From the NCBI GenBank assembly GCA_934668345.1, contig CAKUNE010000003.1, forward strand, positions 1 to 64,000: a stretch of 64,000 bases of DNA. The letters run 5' to 3'. The position numbers and the translations under genes are program-made. The stretch comes from an uncultured Collinsella sp. (GTDB lineage: Bacteria > Actinomycetota > Coriobacteriia > Coriobacteriales > Coriobacteriaceae). The first letter of the stretch is position 1, and each line of letters begins with the position of its first letter. The notes under the pieces were generated by a model. It was not told the origin of the DNA. It worked only from the letters and a program-made list of their open reading frames with translations, and made no database searches. Shown in pieces: positions 30,088 to 38,972 of the stretch.

Positions 30088-31299
30088 ATGAAACTTATAG
30101 ATCGCCCGTTCTACATGAGCAAGCTTTCCAAGGTGGCAGGTACGCCTGATATCAAGGTGATCACCGGAATCAGGCGATGCGGAAAATCGAAATTGCTTGA
30201 GGCGTTTGCCAGCCAACTTCGTTCAAACGACCCCTCGGCCAACGTCATACACGTCAACTTCAATCTACTTGAGTTCGAGCCGTTGGCGGAATACCATGCT
30301 CTGCATACATATGTGGAAAAGCACTATATCGAGGGTTGCCGGAATATCGTCATGATCGACGAGGTCCAGATGTGTGAAGGGTTCGAGCGGGCTATCAACA
30401 GTCTTCATGCGTCAGAGAAATATGACATTTACATCACGGGGTCAAATGCCTTTCTTCTCTCAAGCGACCTCTCGACGTTGTTCACGGGAAGAACGGTGGA
30501 GATCGAGGTCTTTCCGTTTTCACTTGCGGAGTTCTCGGCGTATCACGAGATCGCTTCTCCAGCCGAGGCCCTTGCTCGCTATGTCCGCGAGGGAGGAATG
30601 CCGGGTTCCTATATCTACCAGGACGAAAGGATGCGTTTCTCATACATCTCGGATGTGCTTGAAACTCTTATCCTGCGCGACATCAGACAAAAATATCGTA
30701 TACGTAATGCGGAGCAGCTTAAACGTTCCTGCGAGTTCCTGATGGATAACGTCGGAAACATCTCTTCTCTCAAGGGGATGGCGGCCGAGCTGTCACGAGC
30801 GAACCTTAAGATAAGCGACAAGACGCTGGCTGTGTATATCGACTACCTGTGTAATGCGTTTGCGTTCTACCGGTTTCGTCGCTTTGACGTCTCAGGAAAG
30901 AAATACCTGTCGACGGGAGATAAATACTACCTGGCCGACCATTCGTTTCGCTACGCCGCGCTTGGCACGAAAAAGCTCGATTTTGGCCATGTTTACGAGA
31001 ATATGGTGGCAATCGAGCTTATGCGCCGCGGATGGGAGGTCTATGTGGGCGTTCTCTACCAAAAGGAAGTAGACTTTGTCGCCATCAGGCGTGACCGCCG
31101 TGTCTATATCCAGGTGAGTGACGACATTTCCCAAGAAGCGACGCTTAAGCGTGAGCTTGATCCGCTGCGACGGATTCGAGACGCCTATCCCAAGTGCGTC
31201 ATCGCCCGAACAGGGCACGAAACGACTGATTGGGATGGCATCAAGGTCGTCGACCTGGCACGATGGCTTATGGGTGAATCAGGCGAGCTGGCCGTCTAG
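30088..31299 (+). CDS. ATP-binding protein, AAA_14 plus DUF4143
   Basis: The product has 403 residues. Walker A ITGIRRCGKSKLLEAF lies near residues 26-41, Walker B in NIVMIDEVQMCEG, and a sensor in YITGSNAFLLSSDLSTLFTGR. The DUF4143 region follows (about 190-390), with a PD-(D/E)XK-like segment (GVLYQKEVDFVAIRRDRRVYIQV). Family members are common orphan genes in gut bacteria; their cellular role is not established. The N-terminus (DRPFYMSKL) is typical. It stands alone with its own palindromic operator. Confidence 0.85.
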   Translation: MKLIDRPFYMSKLSKVAGTPDIKVITGIRRCGKSKLLEAFASQLRSNDPSANVIHVNFNLLEFEPLAEYHALHTYVEKHYIEGCRNIVMIDEVQMCEGFERAINSLHASEKYDIYITGSNAFLLSSDLSTLFTGRTVEIEVFPFSLAEFSAYHEIASPAEALARYVREGGMPGSYIYQDERMRFSYISDVLETLILRDIRQKYRIRNAEQLKRSCEFLMDNVGNISSLKGMAAELSRANLKISDKTLAVYIDYLCNAFAFYRFRRFDVSGKKYLSTGDKYYLADHSFRYAALGTKKLDFGHVYENMVAIELMRRGWEVYVGVLYQKEVDFVAIRRDRRVYIQVSDDISQEATLKRELDPLRRIRDAYPKCVIARTGHETTDWDGIKVVDLARWLMGESGELAV

Positions 31300-31434
31300 C
31301 ACGCGATGACGCGGGCTGAAACGAACGAGCGAAGATTTCTAAACCCAGTAACGAAACAGCTCACCACCCTCCGTTAACCTTTCATCAAAACCAAATCAGC
31401 CAACGTACGTCATGGCAATCCCCGGTAGGTCGAA
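31300..31434. other. Short gene-free region upstream of the 31.4-kb hairpin
   Basis: I see no gene, tRNA or promoter of note here. The segment joins the end of the ATPase gene to the large inverted repeat. Confidence 0.35.
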
Positions 31435-31524
31435 GGTGCTCTGCGGCGGCCCGGTGTTTTCATCTGAACGACTTTGCGCAGCAACCGGAGTGAAGATGAA
31501 AACACCGGGCCGCCGCAGAGCACC
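31435..31524. repeat. Perfect 31-bp hairpin with conserved CGACTTTGC...CCGGAG loop, copy 2
   Basis: Arms 31435-31465 and 31494-31524 are perfect reverse complements (GGTGCTCTGCGGCGGCCCGG and so on). The 28-nt loop GAACGACTTTGC-GCAGCAACCGGAGTGA resembles the loop at 29525-29557 read on the minus strand. No T tract follows. Confidence 0.8.
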
Positions 31525-31618
31525 CACAGACCGCAGGGACGGGAGCAGCTATACTACTCTCAGTAGTTAAGGGTCGCGGATTCGCCGCGTCGCCGCTCTC
31601 AACAGGAGGTCTTTGTTT

Positions 31619-32083
31619 ATGGCAGATCAGAAGCCGGTTGTCGGGATCATCATGGGTTCCAAGTCCGATCTGGGCGTTATGGAAGGTTGCACCGCCGAGC
31701 TCGAGGCGCTTGGTGTGCCCTATGAGCTCGTCATTGCGAGCGCGCACCGCACGCCGGCGAAGGTCCACGAGTGGGCTTCGACTGCCGCCGATCGCGGTAT
31801 CAAAGTGATTATCGCCGCCGCCGGCAAGGCCGCCCACCTGGGTGGTGTCGTGGCTGCCTTTACGCCGCTGCCGGTTATCGGCGTGCCTATGAAGACGAGT
31901 GACCTGGGCGGTATGGATTCGCTGCTGTCGATGGTGCAGATGCCTTCGGGCGTGCCCGTGGCCTGCGTTGCCATCAACGGTGCCAAGAACGCCGCTATCT
32001 ATGCCACGCAGATTCTGGGTGCTTGCGACCCCGAGTACCGCAAGGTTATCGAGAAGATGAAGCAGGAGATGGCTGACGCCTAG
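31619..32083 (+). CDS. purE: N5-carboxyaminoimidazole ribonucleotide mutase
   Basis: The 154-residue length fits class I PurE. IIMGSKSDLGVMEGC and ASAHRTPAKVHEW hold the mononucleotide-binding Ser and the SAHR motif, and AGKAAHLGGVVAAFT is the conserved glycine-rich segment. It rearranges N5-CAIR to CAIR. No purK lies next to it. The ATG at 31619 has CAGGAGGTC 9 nt upstream. Confidence 0.95.
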   Translation: MADQKPVVGIIMGSKSDLGVMEGCTAELEALGVPYELVIASAHRTPAKVHEWASTAADRGIKVIIAAAGKAAHLGGVVAAFTPLPVIGVPMKTSDLGGMDSLLSMVQMPSGVPVACVAINGAKNAAIYATQILGACDPEYRKVIEKMKQEMADA

Positions 32084-32118
32084 GCGTTCCGCCGTTTCAC
32101 CGCAGTATAAGGAGAGCC

Positions 32119-33117
32119 ATGTCCGATTATCAGGGAAAACGATTCAAGGCTTCTCAGATTCCCGATCCGTCGAAGCCAGGTGCTGCCCGTGCGGCACAGC
32201 AGGGTCGGACATCCTCTCCTCAGCAGCCGCGCGCGCCGCGCCCCGTGACACCGGCGACGCATCGTCGACAGGACGCGCCGGCCGCATATCGTCCTTCGTC
32301 TTATAGCTCCGCTAAGAAGCCGCCCCGGTCTTCATCGCATGCCGTGCCGTCGGATTGCACCGAGCCGCCGCGCAAAAAGCGCCGCTCCATTATTCCCATT
32401 CTGCTCATCATCATCGGTATCGGTCTGATTGTCGCCGCCGCCGCTATTTTTATTAATGCCCAGATTGGCTATAAGCAGGCGAGCGATTCGTATCAGAAAA
32501 TCGAGAAGCAATATGTAAGCGATAAGGATGCCAGCGGCGTGCCGATTATCGACTTTGATGCGCTTGCTCAGACGAACCCCGAGATTGTGGGTTGGATTTA
32601 CGTGCCGGGAACCAACATCAACTATCCCGTGGTGCAGACCAACAACAACTCCAAATACCTCAACACGTTGTTTGATGGCACGTCCAACGCGTCCGGCGCC
32701 ATTTTCCTGGATAGCGATGACACCGCACCGGGAATGGTCGACCAGCAGACCACGATCTACGGCCACCATATGAACGATGGGTCGATGTTCAACGTGATTT
32801 CGGACACCACTGATCAGGCGACGTTCGATAGTATCGAGTTTGTGTATTACATCACACGGGATGCTACGTATAAGCTGCGACCACTGGCGACCAAAGTTGT
32901 CGAGGACACGTATGCCAAGGCGCGCACGCCCAATTTTGAGGGCGATGACGGACTCAAGAACTACCTGTCCGAGATGCTCGACGGCGCTTCTGCCGTGGCG
33001 AGTGATGCTACCGATCGTGCCGCTTCGGCAACTAAGGTTGTAACGCTCGTGACCTGCCGTTCGCTGTCGCTGAGCAACACGCGCGCCGTCATGGTGCTCA
33101 CGCCGGTCGAGGAATAA
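32119..33117 (+). CDS. Class-B-like sortase
   Basis: The product has 332 residues. A Pro/Ser/basic cytoplasmic N-terminus of about 90 residues precedes one membrane helix (about 92-115) and a sortase domain with the SrtB hallmarks NPEIVGWIYVPGTNINYPVVQ, YGHHMNDGSMFN and TLVTCRS. Catalytic residues read as His216 or His217, Cys313 and Arg322. SrtB enzymes usually anchor specialised substrates; in Gram-positives that lack other classes they may act more widely. It is the only sortase in the window and is 20 kb from the pilins. It lies 35 nt behind purE with GGAGAG upstream. Confidence 0.88.
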   Translation: MSDYQGKRFKASQIPDPSKPGAARAAQQGRTSSPQQPRAPRPVTPATHRRQDAPAAYRPSSYSSAKKPPRSSSHAVPSDCTEPPRKKRRSIIPILLIIIGIGLIVAAAAIFINAQIGYKQASDSYQKIEKQYVSDKDASGVPIIDFDALAQTNPEIVGWIYVPGTNINYPVVQTNNNSKYLNTLFDGTSNASGAIFLDSDDTAPGMVDQQTTIYGHHMNDGSMFNVISDTTDQATFDSIEFVYYITRDATYKLRPLATKVVEDTYAKARTPNFEGDDGLKNYLSEMLDGASAVASDATDRAASATKVVTLVTCRSLSLSNTRAVMVLTPVEE

Positions 33118-33122
33118 GTTGT

Positions 33123-33165
33123 TCGAGAGTAGCTAAAAAGGCCCCGTCCCAAATTGGCTACTCGA
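33123..33165. repeat. Hairpin with AAAAAGGCCCCGTCCCAAATT core
   Basis: The arms AGTAGC/GCTACT (33128-33133, 33157-33162), extended by TCG/CGA across a 2-nt bulge, enclose a 23-nt loop whose core resembles 366-386. It sits between the sortase and the MoaE-like gene, with no T tract, so it is not a normal terminator. Confidence 0.5.
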
Positions 33166-33184
33166 CGACGGTAAGGGAGAAACG

Positions 33185-33601
33185 ATGCTTGAGAGTGGCA
33201 AATTGATGCCTTCGATTGATGCTTGGCTGCGCGAGGCCAAGGCCGATGCTTCGGCGGCAGGCTGTGGGATGTATCTGACGCATAACGGTGTGGTGCGCGC
33301 GACGCCCAAGGCCGAGGTGCGCGGAGTCGAGACCGATGGCGTGGCACCAGGCCACAGGGTGGGCGGCATGGTCTTTGACTACGATGCCGAAAAGGTACGG
33401 TCTGCTATCGAGGCCACGCGCGCGATGCCGGGTATCGGCTATGTGCGCGTGTGGCTGGCAAGCGGCGAGCTTGCCGTAGGTGACGACATCATGCTCGTGC
33501 TTATCGGCGGGGACATTCGCCCGCACGTGGTCGATGCGCTGCAGACGCTCGTTGGCACCATCAAGAACGAATGCGTGAGTGAGGTCGAGCGCGAGGCATA
33601 G
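33185..33601 (+). CDS. MoaE-like molybdopterin synthase subunit family protein
   Basis: This 138-residue protein has SIDAWLREAKAD at the N-terminus and YLTHNGVVRATPKAEVRG, a V-x-GMVFDYD strand, YVRVWLASGELAVGDDIMLVLIGGDIRPHVVDALQTLVGTIKNECV. This resembles MoaE (VGMVR-G, AVGE segments), but the catalytic lysines of MoaE cannot be assigned with certainty. No other molybdenum cofactor gene lies in the window. The family is known as a stand-alone MoaE-like protein in Coriobacteriia; a different role is possible. Confidence 0.65.
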   Translation: MLESGKLMPSIDAWLREAKADASAAGCGMYLTHNGVVRATPKAEVRGVETDGVAPGHRVGGMVFDYDAEKVRSAIEATRAMPGIGYVRVWLASGELAVGDDIMLVLIGGDIRPHVVDALQTLVGTIKNECVSEVEREA

Positions 33602-33631
33602 AGGCTTGCGTCGATAGAAGGATCGTTTATA

Positions 33632-33674
33632 AAAATGCCCGCCGGTACGTGTGATACCGGCGGGCATTTTGCGT
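33632..33674. terminator. Bidirectional terminator between MoaE-like and CmpB-like genes
   Basis: A perfect 16-bp stem AAAATGCCCGCCGGTA/TACCGGCGGGCATTTT has a 7-nt loop, A-rich before and T-rich after, between convergent genes. Confidence 0.9.
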
Positions 33675-33691
33675 TTTGGGCGCGGTGAGCG

Positions 33692-34921
33692 CTACACGCG
33701 CGTCGCATCCTTGGGACTCATGGTCATGCTCTGGAAGCGGTTTTCCATGTATTCGTTATCGAAGTGCTCTCCGTAGAACTGTGCGACGGGAATGTCCGGC
33801 TCCGTGCCGTTAACGCGCTGGTACCAGTAGTCGAGCGACTGCAGCGTCATGACGCCGTCGATCAGCATGATAACGGTAAAGATGACGGTGGCCGAGTAGC
33901 GGCTCTTCCAGGGGATCTTGTTGATAAGCTTGAGCAGCCTCGGCAGCAGCAGCTTGATCCAGATGAGGCCGCCCAGGCCCCACAGGCAGGCGAAGCCCGT
34001 GCAGGTGCGTCCGCCCGTGAGGACCACGAGCGGATCGGGTAAACCGAACAGCGTTATGTGCGAGTAGCTCCACGAGACCACGCCAAACGCGGTCTGCATA
34101 AACCAGCCCACGAACACCTCAAAACTGGCGCCGAGCAGGGCGCTCACCAGGAAAATGATGATGGGGTTCTTTTTGTAGAAGCGATTAAGCACCATGGTCA
34201 TGAGCACGGCGCCAAATCCGTAGATGGGGCTGAAGGGGCCAAACAGCATGCCGGCGCGGTTCTGGTAGACGCCCGGGTCGTCGACCGTCATGTGCCAGAT
34301 GTCCTCGGCGATCAGGCCGAGCACGCAGCAGACAAAGAATACCCAGAACAGGTTGAAGTAGTTGAGCTTGATGTAGCCCTCGCCGGTTTCATCGCGGCCG
34401 AGCATGCCCTCGGCGGCGGCGTCGCGGTCGAGCATCTCCTGCAGGCGGCGCTGCAGTTCGCGCTCCTGACGAAGCGTGGGGTCGACGGTTGCCGAAAGTG
34501 CAACGAGGATGCCGAGCTGGATCGCGGGACGCAGCAGGAAGGGCCCGATGCCCTGGAGCATCACGTCGACCAAAAGCTCGACGACGGTGAATGCAATAAG
34601 GATGTAGGACAGGCGGGCGGCGTTGCGGCGCTGGTTCTTGATAAGGTCCAGGCCAAAGATGATTAGGATGACGGCACTTGCCGCAGAGAGCATGATGCCG
34701 GCGACGATAAGGCCGACTGCGACGAGCGTGTTGTCGCCGAGCTTTTCGGTGGCGTTGCCGTTAACAAGTGCCGTGATGACCTGCCACATAAAGGCAGCGA
34801 CCGACGGGAGCGTGCCCACGCCGGAAAGGATGCACAGGACGGCGTACACCTTAATGATGAGGGGGATCTTCTTGACCTCCGTGGCGCTGGGGACGCTGGG
34901 GTCGAGTTCGTTTCGATCCAT
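33692..34921 (-). CDS. CmpB-family putative ABC-type permease
   Basis: The 409-residue membrane protein has an N-terminal half of about four helices (25-150), a cytoplasmic charged segment (RQERELQRRLQEMLDRDAAAEG), then the ABC_trans_CmpB-type domain (about 185-390): FWVFFVCCVLGLIAEDIWH, NRAGMLFGPFSPIYGFGAVLM, GLGGLIWIKLLLPRL. The family is annotated as a permease mainly from sequence context; no transport function is proven. GAAAGG precedes the ATG (minus strand). No ATPase partner is adjacent. Confidence 0.75.
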   Translation of the reverse strand: MDRNELDPSVPSATEVKKIPLIIKVYAVLCILSGVGTLPSVAAFMWQVITALVNGNATEKLGDNTLVAVGLIVAGIMLSAASAVILIIFGLDLIKNQRRNAARLSYILIAFTVVELLVDVMLQGIGPFLLRPAIQLGILVALSATVDPTLRQERELQRRLQEMLDRDAAAEGMLGRDETGEGYIKLNYFNLFWVFFVCCVLGLIAEDIWHMTVDDPGVYQNRAGMLFGPFSPIYGFGAVLMTMVLNRFYKKNPIIIFLVSALLGASFEVFVGWFMQTAFGVVSWSYSHITLFGLPDPLVVLTGGRTCTGFACLWGLGGLIWIKLLLPRLLKLINKIPWKSRYSATVIFTVIMLIDGVMTLQSLDYWYQRVNGTEPDIPVAQFYGEHFDNEYMENRFQSMTMSPKDATRV

Positions 34922-35206
34922 ACAGAACCTTTCTCGCTTTGTTGTAGGTTATAAGGATACGCCGCCGACCTGCCAAAAGACAGGACGAACGTCCCAATTG
35001 CAACTTTGTAATCCCCAACGGTGGACGCGGCGGCCATCTGGGGGGCGGGCGCTTGCACTGGACAGACCGATAAAATGTTTGGTAACAAAACTGATTATTA
35101 GCTCGGTGGGCTTTTAAAAAGCGCTGCTCATGCGCTGGGGAGCACGTCGTGCCGTGCGTATAATAAGGCGGGTAACGCCAAAAATACGAGGCTCTGAGGG
35201 GATGCC
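34922..35206. promoter_or_regulatory. Divergent promoter region of CmpB-like gene and purF
   Basis: 285 nt between divergent genes. TATAAT at 35159-35164 is a good -10 for purF, 43 nt before its ATG, but no convincing -35 is seen. A short GC hairpin lies near 35120-35145. I see no PurR-type box I could defend. Confidence 0.45.
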
Positions 35207-36877
35207 ATGTCTCAAGAAACCATCCGCGCGGCCGAGCGTGCCGCGGGACAGGTGAACACCATGTCGACGTATGATCCGGACTCCGACCAGCTGCATGAGG
35301 AATGTGGCATTTTCGGCGTATGGGCGCCCGATCGCGACGTGGCTCGACTGACGTACTTTGGCCTGCGTGCGCTGCAGCACCGTGGCCAGGAATCGGCGGG
35401 AATCGCCGTGGGTGACGGCGGCACGGTTATGGTCCGCAAGGATTTGGGCCTGCTCGATCGCGTGTTCTCCAATGCCGACCTGTCGACGCTCTCCGGCCAG
35501 CTGGCCGTGGGCCACGTGCGCTATGGCACCGCCGGTGCCAAGAGCTGGGAAGCCTCTCAGCCGCATCTTTCTACCATCAATAGCGTCATCATCGCGCTTG
35601 CGCACAACGGCACCCTCGTCAACACCGACGAGCTGCGCCGCCAGCTGATCGAGCTCGGCGTGCCGTTCCTCTCCAACTCGGATTCCGAGGTCGCGACCAA
35701 GCTTATCGGCTACTTTACCCAGCGCACGGGCCATCTGCGCGAGGGCATTCGCAAGACCATGGAACTCGTGCGCGGCGGCTACGCCATGACGCTCATCAAC
35801 GAGCAGGCGCTCTACGCCTTCCGTGACCCGCACGGCATTCGCCCGCTCGTGTTGGGCAAGCTCGTAGACGAGGGCCTGGACCAGGCCGATGCCGCATCCG
35901 TTTCGCAGCTGCCGTCGCAGGACGACGCGGCGACGGTCGACGCTGCCACCCATGTCACCCGCGCCGGCGGTTGGGTTGTTGCCTCCGAGACCTGCGCGCT
36001 CGACATCGTGGGCGCCGAGTACGTCCGCGACGTCCGTCCCGGCGAGATTTTGCGCATCAGCGCCGAGGGCCTCGTGTCCGAGCAGGGCGTGCCTGCTGCC
36101 GAAGAGCCCGCCAACTGCATCTTTGAGCAGGTTTACTTTGCTCGCCCCGACTCCATCATGAACGGCAAGAGCGTCTATGCCTGTCGCTACGACATGGGTC
36201 GCCAGCTGGCACATGAGGAGCCCGTTGAGGCCGATCTGGTTATCGGCGTGCCCGACTCTGGCCTGCCGCCCGCGGAGGGCTATTCGCACGAGAGCGGCAT
36301 TCCCTTTGGCGAGGGCCTTATCAAGAACCGTTACGTGGGCCGTACGTTTATCGAGCCCACGCAGGAGTTGCGCGCCATGGGCGTGCGCATGAAGCTCAAT
36401 CCGCTGCGCGACAACATCGAGGGCAAGCGCCTGGTCGTCATCGACGACTCTATCGTGCGCGGCACCACCATGGTGCAGCTCGTCAAGATGCTGCGTAATG
36501 CCGGTGCCAAGGAGATCCACATTCGCATCAACTCGCCCGAGGTCATCTGGCCGTGCTTCTACGGCATCGATACCGACGTGCAGTCGCAGCTTATCAGCGC
36601 CAATAAGACGGTCGAAGAGATTTGCGAGTACATCGGCGCCGATTCGCTGGCCTTCCTTTCGGTCGAGGGCCTGCTGAAGGTCATGCCCAAGGGCGGCTAC
36701 TGCGATGCGTGCTTTACCGGCCGCTATCCCGTGGCGATTCCCGAGAGCTTTGGTCGCGACAAGTTTATGGAGGGCTTTAAGCCTCGCAACCTGGACAAGC
36801 CGCTGCACTTTGACGACGACGCCGTGGTCGAGAAATACGTCGATCGCAGCTGGGAAGAGGAGCACGGCGAGGCCTAA
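35207..36877 (+). CDS. purF: Amidophosphoribosyltransferase
   Basis: The 556-residue protein has a 32-residue N-terminal propeptide before the nucleophile Cys33 (EECGIFGVW), which is expected to be exposed by processing in Bacillus-type PurF. The glutaminase part has LQHRGQESAGIA, VRYGTAGAKSWEASQP and NGTLVNTDELR; the PRPP-binding loop is VVIDDSIVRGTT. Cysteines in the C-terminal half (WPCFYGID, GYCDACF) fit the 4Fe-4S type. The insertion around residues 225-255 (DQADAASVSQLPSQDDAATV) is unusual. It catalyses the first committed purine step. Confidence 0.96.
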   Translation: MSQETIRAAERAAGQVNTMSTYDPDSDQLHEECGIFGVWAPDRDVARLTYFGLRALQHRGQESAGIAVGDGGTVMVRKDLGLLDRVFSNADLSTLSGQLAVGHVRYGTAGAKSWEASQPHLSTINSVIIALAHNGTLVNTDELRRQLIELGVPFLSNSDSEVATKLIGYFTQRTGHLREGIRKTMELVRGGYAMTLINEQALYAFRDPHGIRPLVLGKLVDEGLDQADAASVSQLPSQDDAATVDAATHVTRAGGWVVASETCALDIVGAEYVRDVRPGEILRISAEGLVSEQGVPAAEEPANCIFEQVYFARPDSIMNGKSVYACRYDMGRQLAHEEPVEADLVIGVPDSGLPPAEGYSHESGIPFGEGLIKNRYVGRTFIEPTQELRAMGVRMKLNPLRDNIEGKRLVVIDDSIVRGTTMVQLVKMLRNAGAKEIHIRINSPEVIWPCFYGIDTDVQSQLISANKTVEEICEYIGADSLAFLSVEGLLKVMPKGGYCDACFTGRYPVAIPESFGRDKFMEGFKPRNLDKPLHFDDDAVVEKYVDRSWEEEHGEA

Positions 36878-36916
36878 AACCTGCCAAAAAGGGACAGGTT
36901 TATTTTGGCAGGTTTT
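36876..36916 (+). repeat. 13-nt-loop hairpin element, copy 4
   Basis: The perfect 14-bp arms AAAACCTGCCAAAA/TTTTGGCAGGTTTT enclose the loop AGGGACAGGTTTA (36890-36902). The first base overlaps the purF stop codon. It may double as a weak terminator. Confidence 0.85.
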
Positions 36917-37033
36917 ACCTGCTGTTTTGTTGATTGAGCGATGCGTGTTGTTATGGCATGCACCGAATCGAGGGCAACTATGAGCACCGTTTGGCGCCCG
37001 GGCGGCGGACGGTAGTGGGAGAGGAAGGCTCAG

Positions 37034-38137
37034 ATGAGCGACAGCAAGCATGTGACGTATGAGGACGCCGGCGTCGATACCGCCGAGGGCGGCCGCGCCG
37101 TCGACGCGATCAAGCAGATGGTCAAGGACACTAACCGCCCCGAGGTTATCGGCGGCATTGGCGGCTTTGGTGGCCTGTTCTCGGCCGCCGCGCTTAAGGA
37201 TATGGAAGACCCGATCCTGATCAGCGGTACGGACGGCGTGGGCACCAAGCTCGTGCTCGCCCAGATCATGGACCGTCACGAGACGGTGGGCCAGGACCTG
37301 GTCGCCATGTGCGTCAACGACATTCTGGCTTCGGGCGCCGAGCCGCTGTTCTTCCTGGATTACGTCGCCATCGGCCATATCGAGGCCGAGCACATGGCAA
37401 AGATCATCAAGGGCGTGGCCGACGGCTGCAAGCTCGCGGGCTGCGCGCTCGTGGGCGGCGAGATGGCCGAGCACCCGGGCGTCATGGCTCCTGCCGATTA
37501 CGACCTCGCCGGCTTTACCGTGGGCGTCGTCGATCGCCCCAAGATGCTCGATCCCGCGAACGTCCGCCCCGGCGACGTAATCTTGGGCCTGCCTTCCACC
37601 GGCGTGCACTCTAACGGCTACTCGCTCGTGCGTAAGGTCATCGGTGTCGACGGCATCAAGCCGGGCACACCCGAGGCCGCCGCTAAGGCCGAGGAGCTGA
37701 GCCGTCCGCTCGAGGAGCTCGGTGGCGTATCGCTCGCCGATGCCCTGCTGGCTCCCACACGCATTTATGTGAAGCCGATTCTGGAGCTGCTCCGCGGCGG
37801 CGCCAACGTTCACGCCATTGCCCACATCACCGGCGGCGGCATCACCGAGAACCTCAACCGCGCGCTCGCCGACGACGTCGACGCCGTGGTCACCCGCAAC
37901 GGTGCCGAGATGGGCTGGGACGTTCCGCCTGTCATCACCTACGTGTCGCGCCAGGCCGAGCTTGCGCCCAACGAGGCGTGCAAGACCTTCAACATGGGCG
38001 TTGGCCTGTGCCTGATCGTCGCTCCCGAGGACGAGGCCGCCGTGACCGAGGCTCTGGTCGCGCTGGGCGAGAAGCCGTTCCGCGTGGGCGAGTGCGTCGA
38101 GGGCTCCGGTAAGGTCGTGTACTCCGATGAGCGCTAA
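37034..38137 (+). CDS. purM: Phosphoribosylformylglycinamidine cyclo-ligase
   Basis: The 367-residue protein has YEDAGVDTAEGGRAVD, LISGTDGVGTKL, LVAMCVNDILASGAEPLFFLDY, GCALVGGEMAEHPGVM and GLPSTGVHSNGYSLVR, all PurM motifs. It makes AIR from FGAM. GAGAGGAAGG lies upstream. A 156-nt gap containing the repeat element separates it from purF, and purN overlaps its end by 11 nt. Confidence 0.96.
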   Translation: MSDSKHVTYEDAGVDTAEGGRAVDAIKQMVKDTNRPEVIGGIGGFGGLFSAAALKDMEDPILISGTDGVGTKLVLAQIMDRHETVGQDLVAMCVNDILASGAEPLFFLDYVAIGHIEAEHMAKIIKGVADGCKLAGCALVGGEMAEHPGVMAPADYDLAGFTVGVVDRPKMLDPANVRPGDVILGLPSTGVHSNGYSLVRKVIGVDGIKPGTPEAAAKAEELSRPLEELGGVSLADALLAPTRIYVKPILELLRGGANVHAIAHITGGGITENLNRALADDVDAVVTRNGAEMGWDVPPVITYVSRQAELAPNEACKTFNMGVGLCLIVAPEDEAAVTEALVALGEKPFRVGECVEGSGKVVYSDER

Positions 38138-38825
38138 CGAGCAGACGACTGCTGCCGAGGGCCTGACCTGGGATCCCTACACCCGTCCGACCGGCACCGA
38201 TACGGCCGAGCCGCTCAAGATTGGCGTGCTCATCAGCGGTTCGGGCACCAACCTGCAGGCGCTCATCGACCTGATCGCCGCCGGCAAGCTCAACGCCTCG
38301 ATTGAGCTCGTGGTGTCGAGCCGTCCTTCGGCCAAGGGTCTGCAGCGTGCCGAACGTGCGGGTATCCAGACGCTCACGCTGTCCAAGGATGTGTACGCCG
38401 ATCCCATCGCCGCCGACGAGATCATCGCGCACGAGCTGCTCGAGCGCGGCTGCGAGTATGTGGTCATGGCCGGCTACATGCGCATGGTGCACACGCCGCT
38501 GCTGGCCGCGTTCCCCAACCGCGTGGTCAATCTGCATCCAGCGCTGCTGCCGAGCTTTACTGGCGCCCATGCGATTGACGACGCGTTTGCTCGCGGCGTC
38601 AAGGTGACCGGCGTGACCGTGCACTTTGCCAACGAGATCTACGACAACGGCCCCATCATCGCCCAGCGTGCGCTGGCTGTCGAGGAGGGCTGGGATGTCG
38701 ATACGCTCGAGGAGCACATCCACGCGATCGAGCATGTGCTGTATCCCGAGGTCGTGCAGATGCTCGCCGACGGTCGCGTCCACGTGCTGGACAGCGGCAA
38801 GGTCGCAATTGATGCGGCGCGTTAG
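38127..38825 (+). CDS. purN: Phosphoribosylglycinamide formyltransferase
   Basis: The 232-residue protein has an extra polar N-terminus of about 30 residues before the conserved start KIGVLISGSGTNLQALID. The formyl-transfer site is read from NLHPALLPSFTGAHAIDDA with the following GVTVHF. The ATG overlaps purM by 11 nt, so translation is coupled. It formylates GAR with 10-formyl-THF. Confidence 0.95.
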   Translation: MSANEQTTAAEGLTWDPYTRPTGTDTAEPLKIGVLISGSGTNLQALIDLIAAGKLNASIELVVSSRPSAKGLQRAERAGIQTLTLSKDVYADPIAADEIIAHELLERGCEYVVMAGYMRMVHTPLLAAFPNRVVNLHPALLPSFTGAHAIDDAFARGVKVTGVTVHFANEIYDNGPIIAQRALAVEEGWDVDTLEEHIHAIEHVLYPEVVQMLADGRVHVLDSGKVAIDAAR

Positions 38826-38876
38826 TCGTGTGTAAAAGAGTCGCTGAGTTTTCTTTGTGACATAAGCAATCGAAAT

Positions 38877-38922
38877 AGCCGCTTGGGGCATATGGAACCA
38901 CATGTGCCCCAAGCGGCTTTTA
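38877..38922 (+). terminator. Terminator after purMN
   Basis: A 14-bp stem AGCCGCTTGGGGCA/TGCCCCAAGCGGCT, extended by ATG/CAT, is followed by TTTTA. Confidence 0.85.
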
Positions 38923-38972
38923 CCATCTCTTCGATTTCTGGCTCCTGATAACGTGACAGGTGGGACCGAAAA

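Noticed and set aside
30088..31299. Transposase or phage gene
   Set aside because: The AAA_14/DUF4143 motifs identify it clearly as an ATPase; no terminal repeats or target duplication of an insertion sequence are present.
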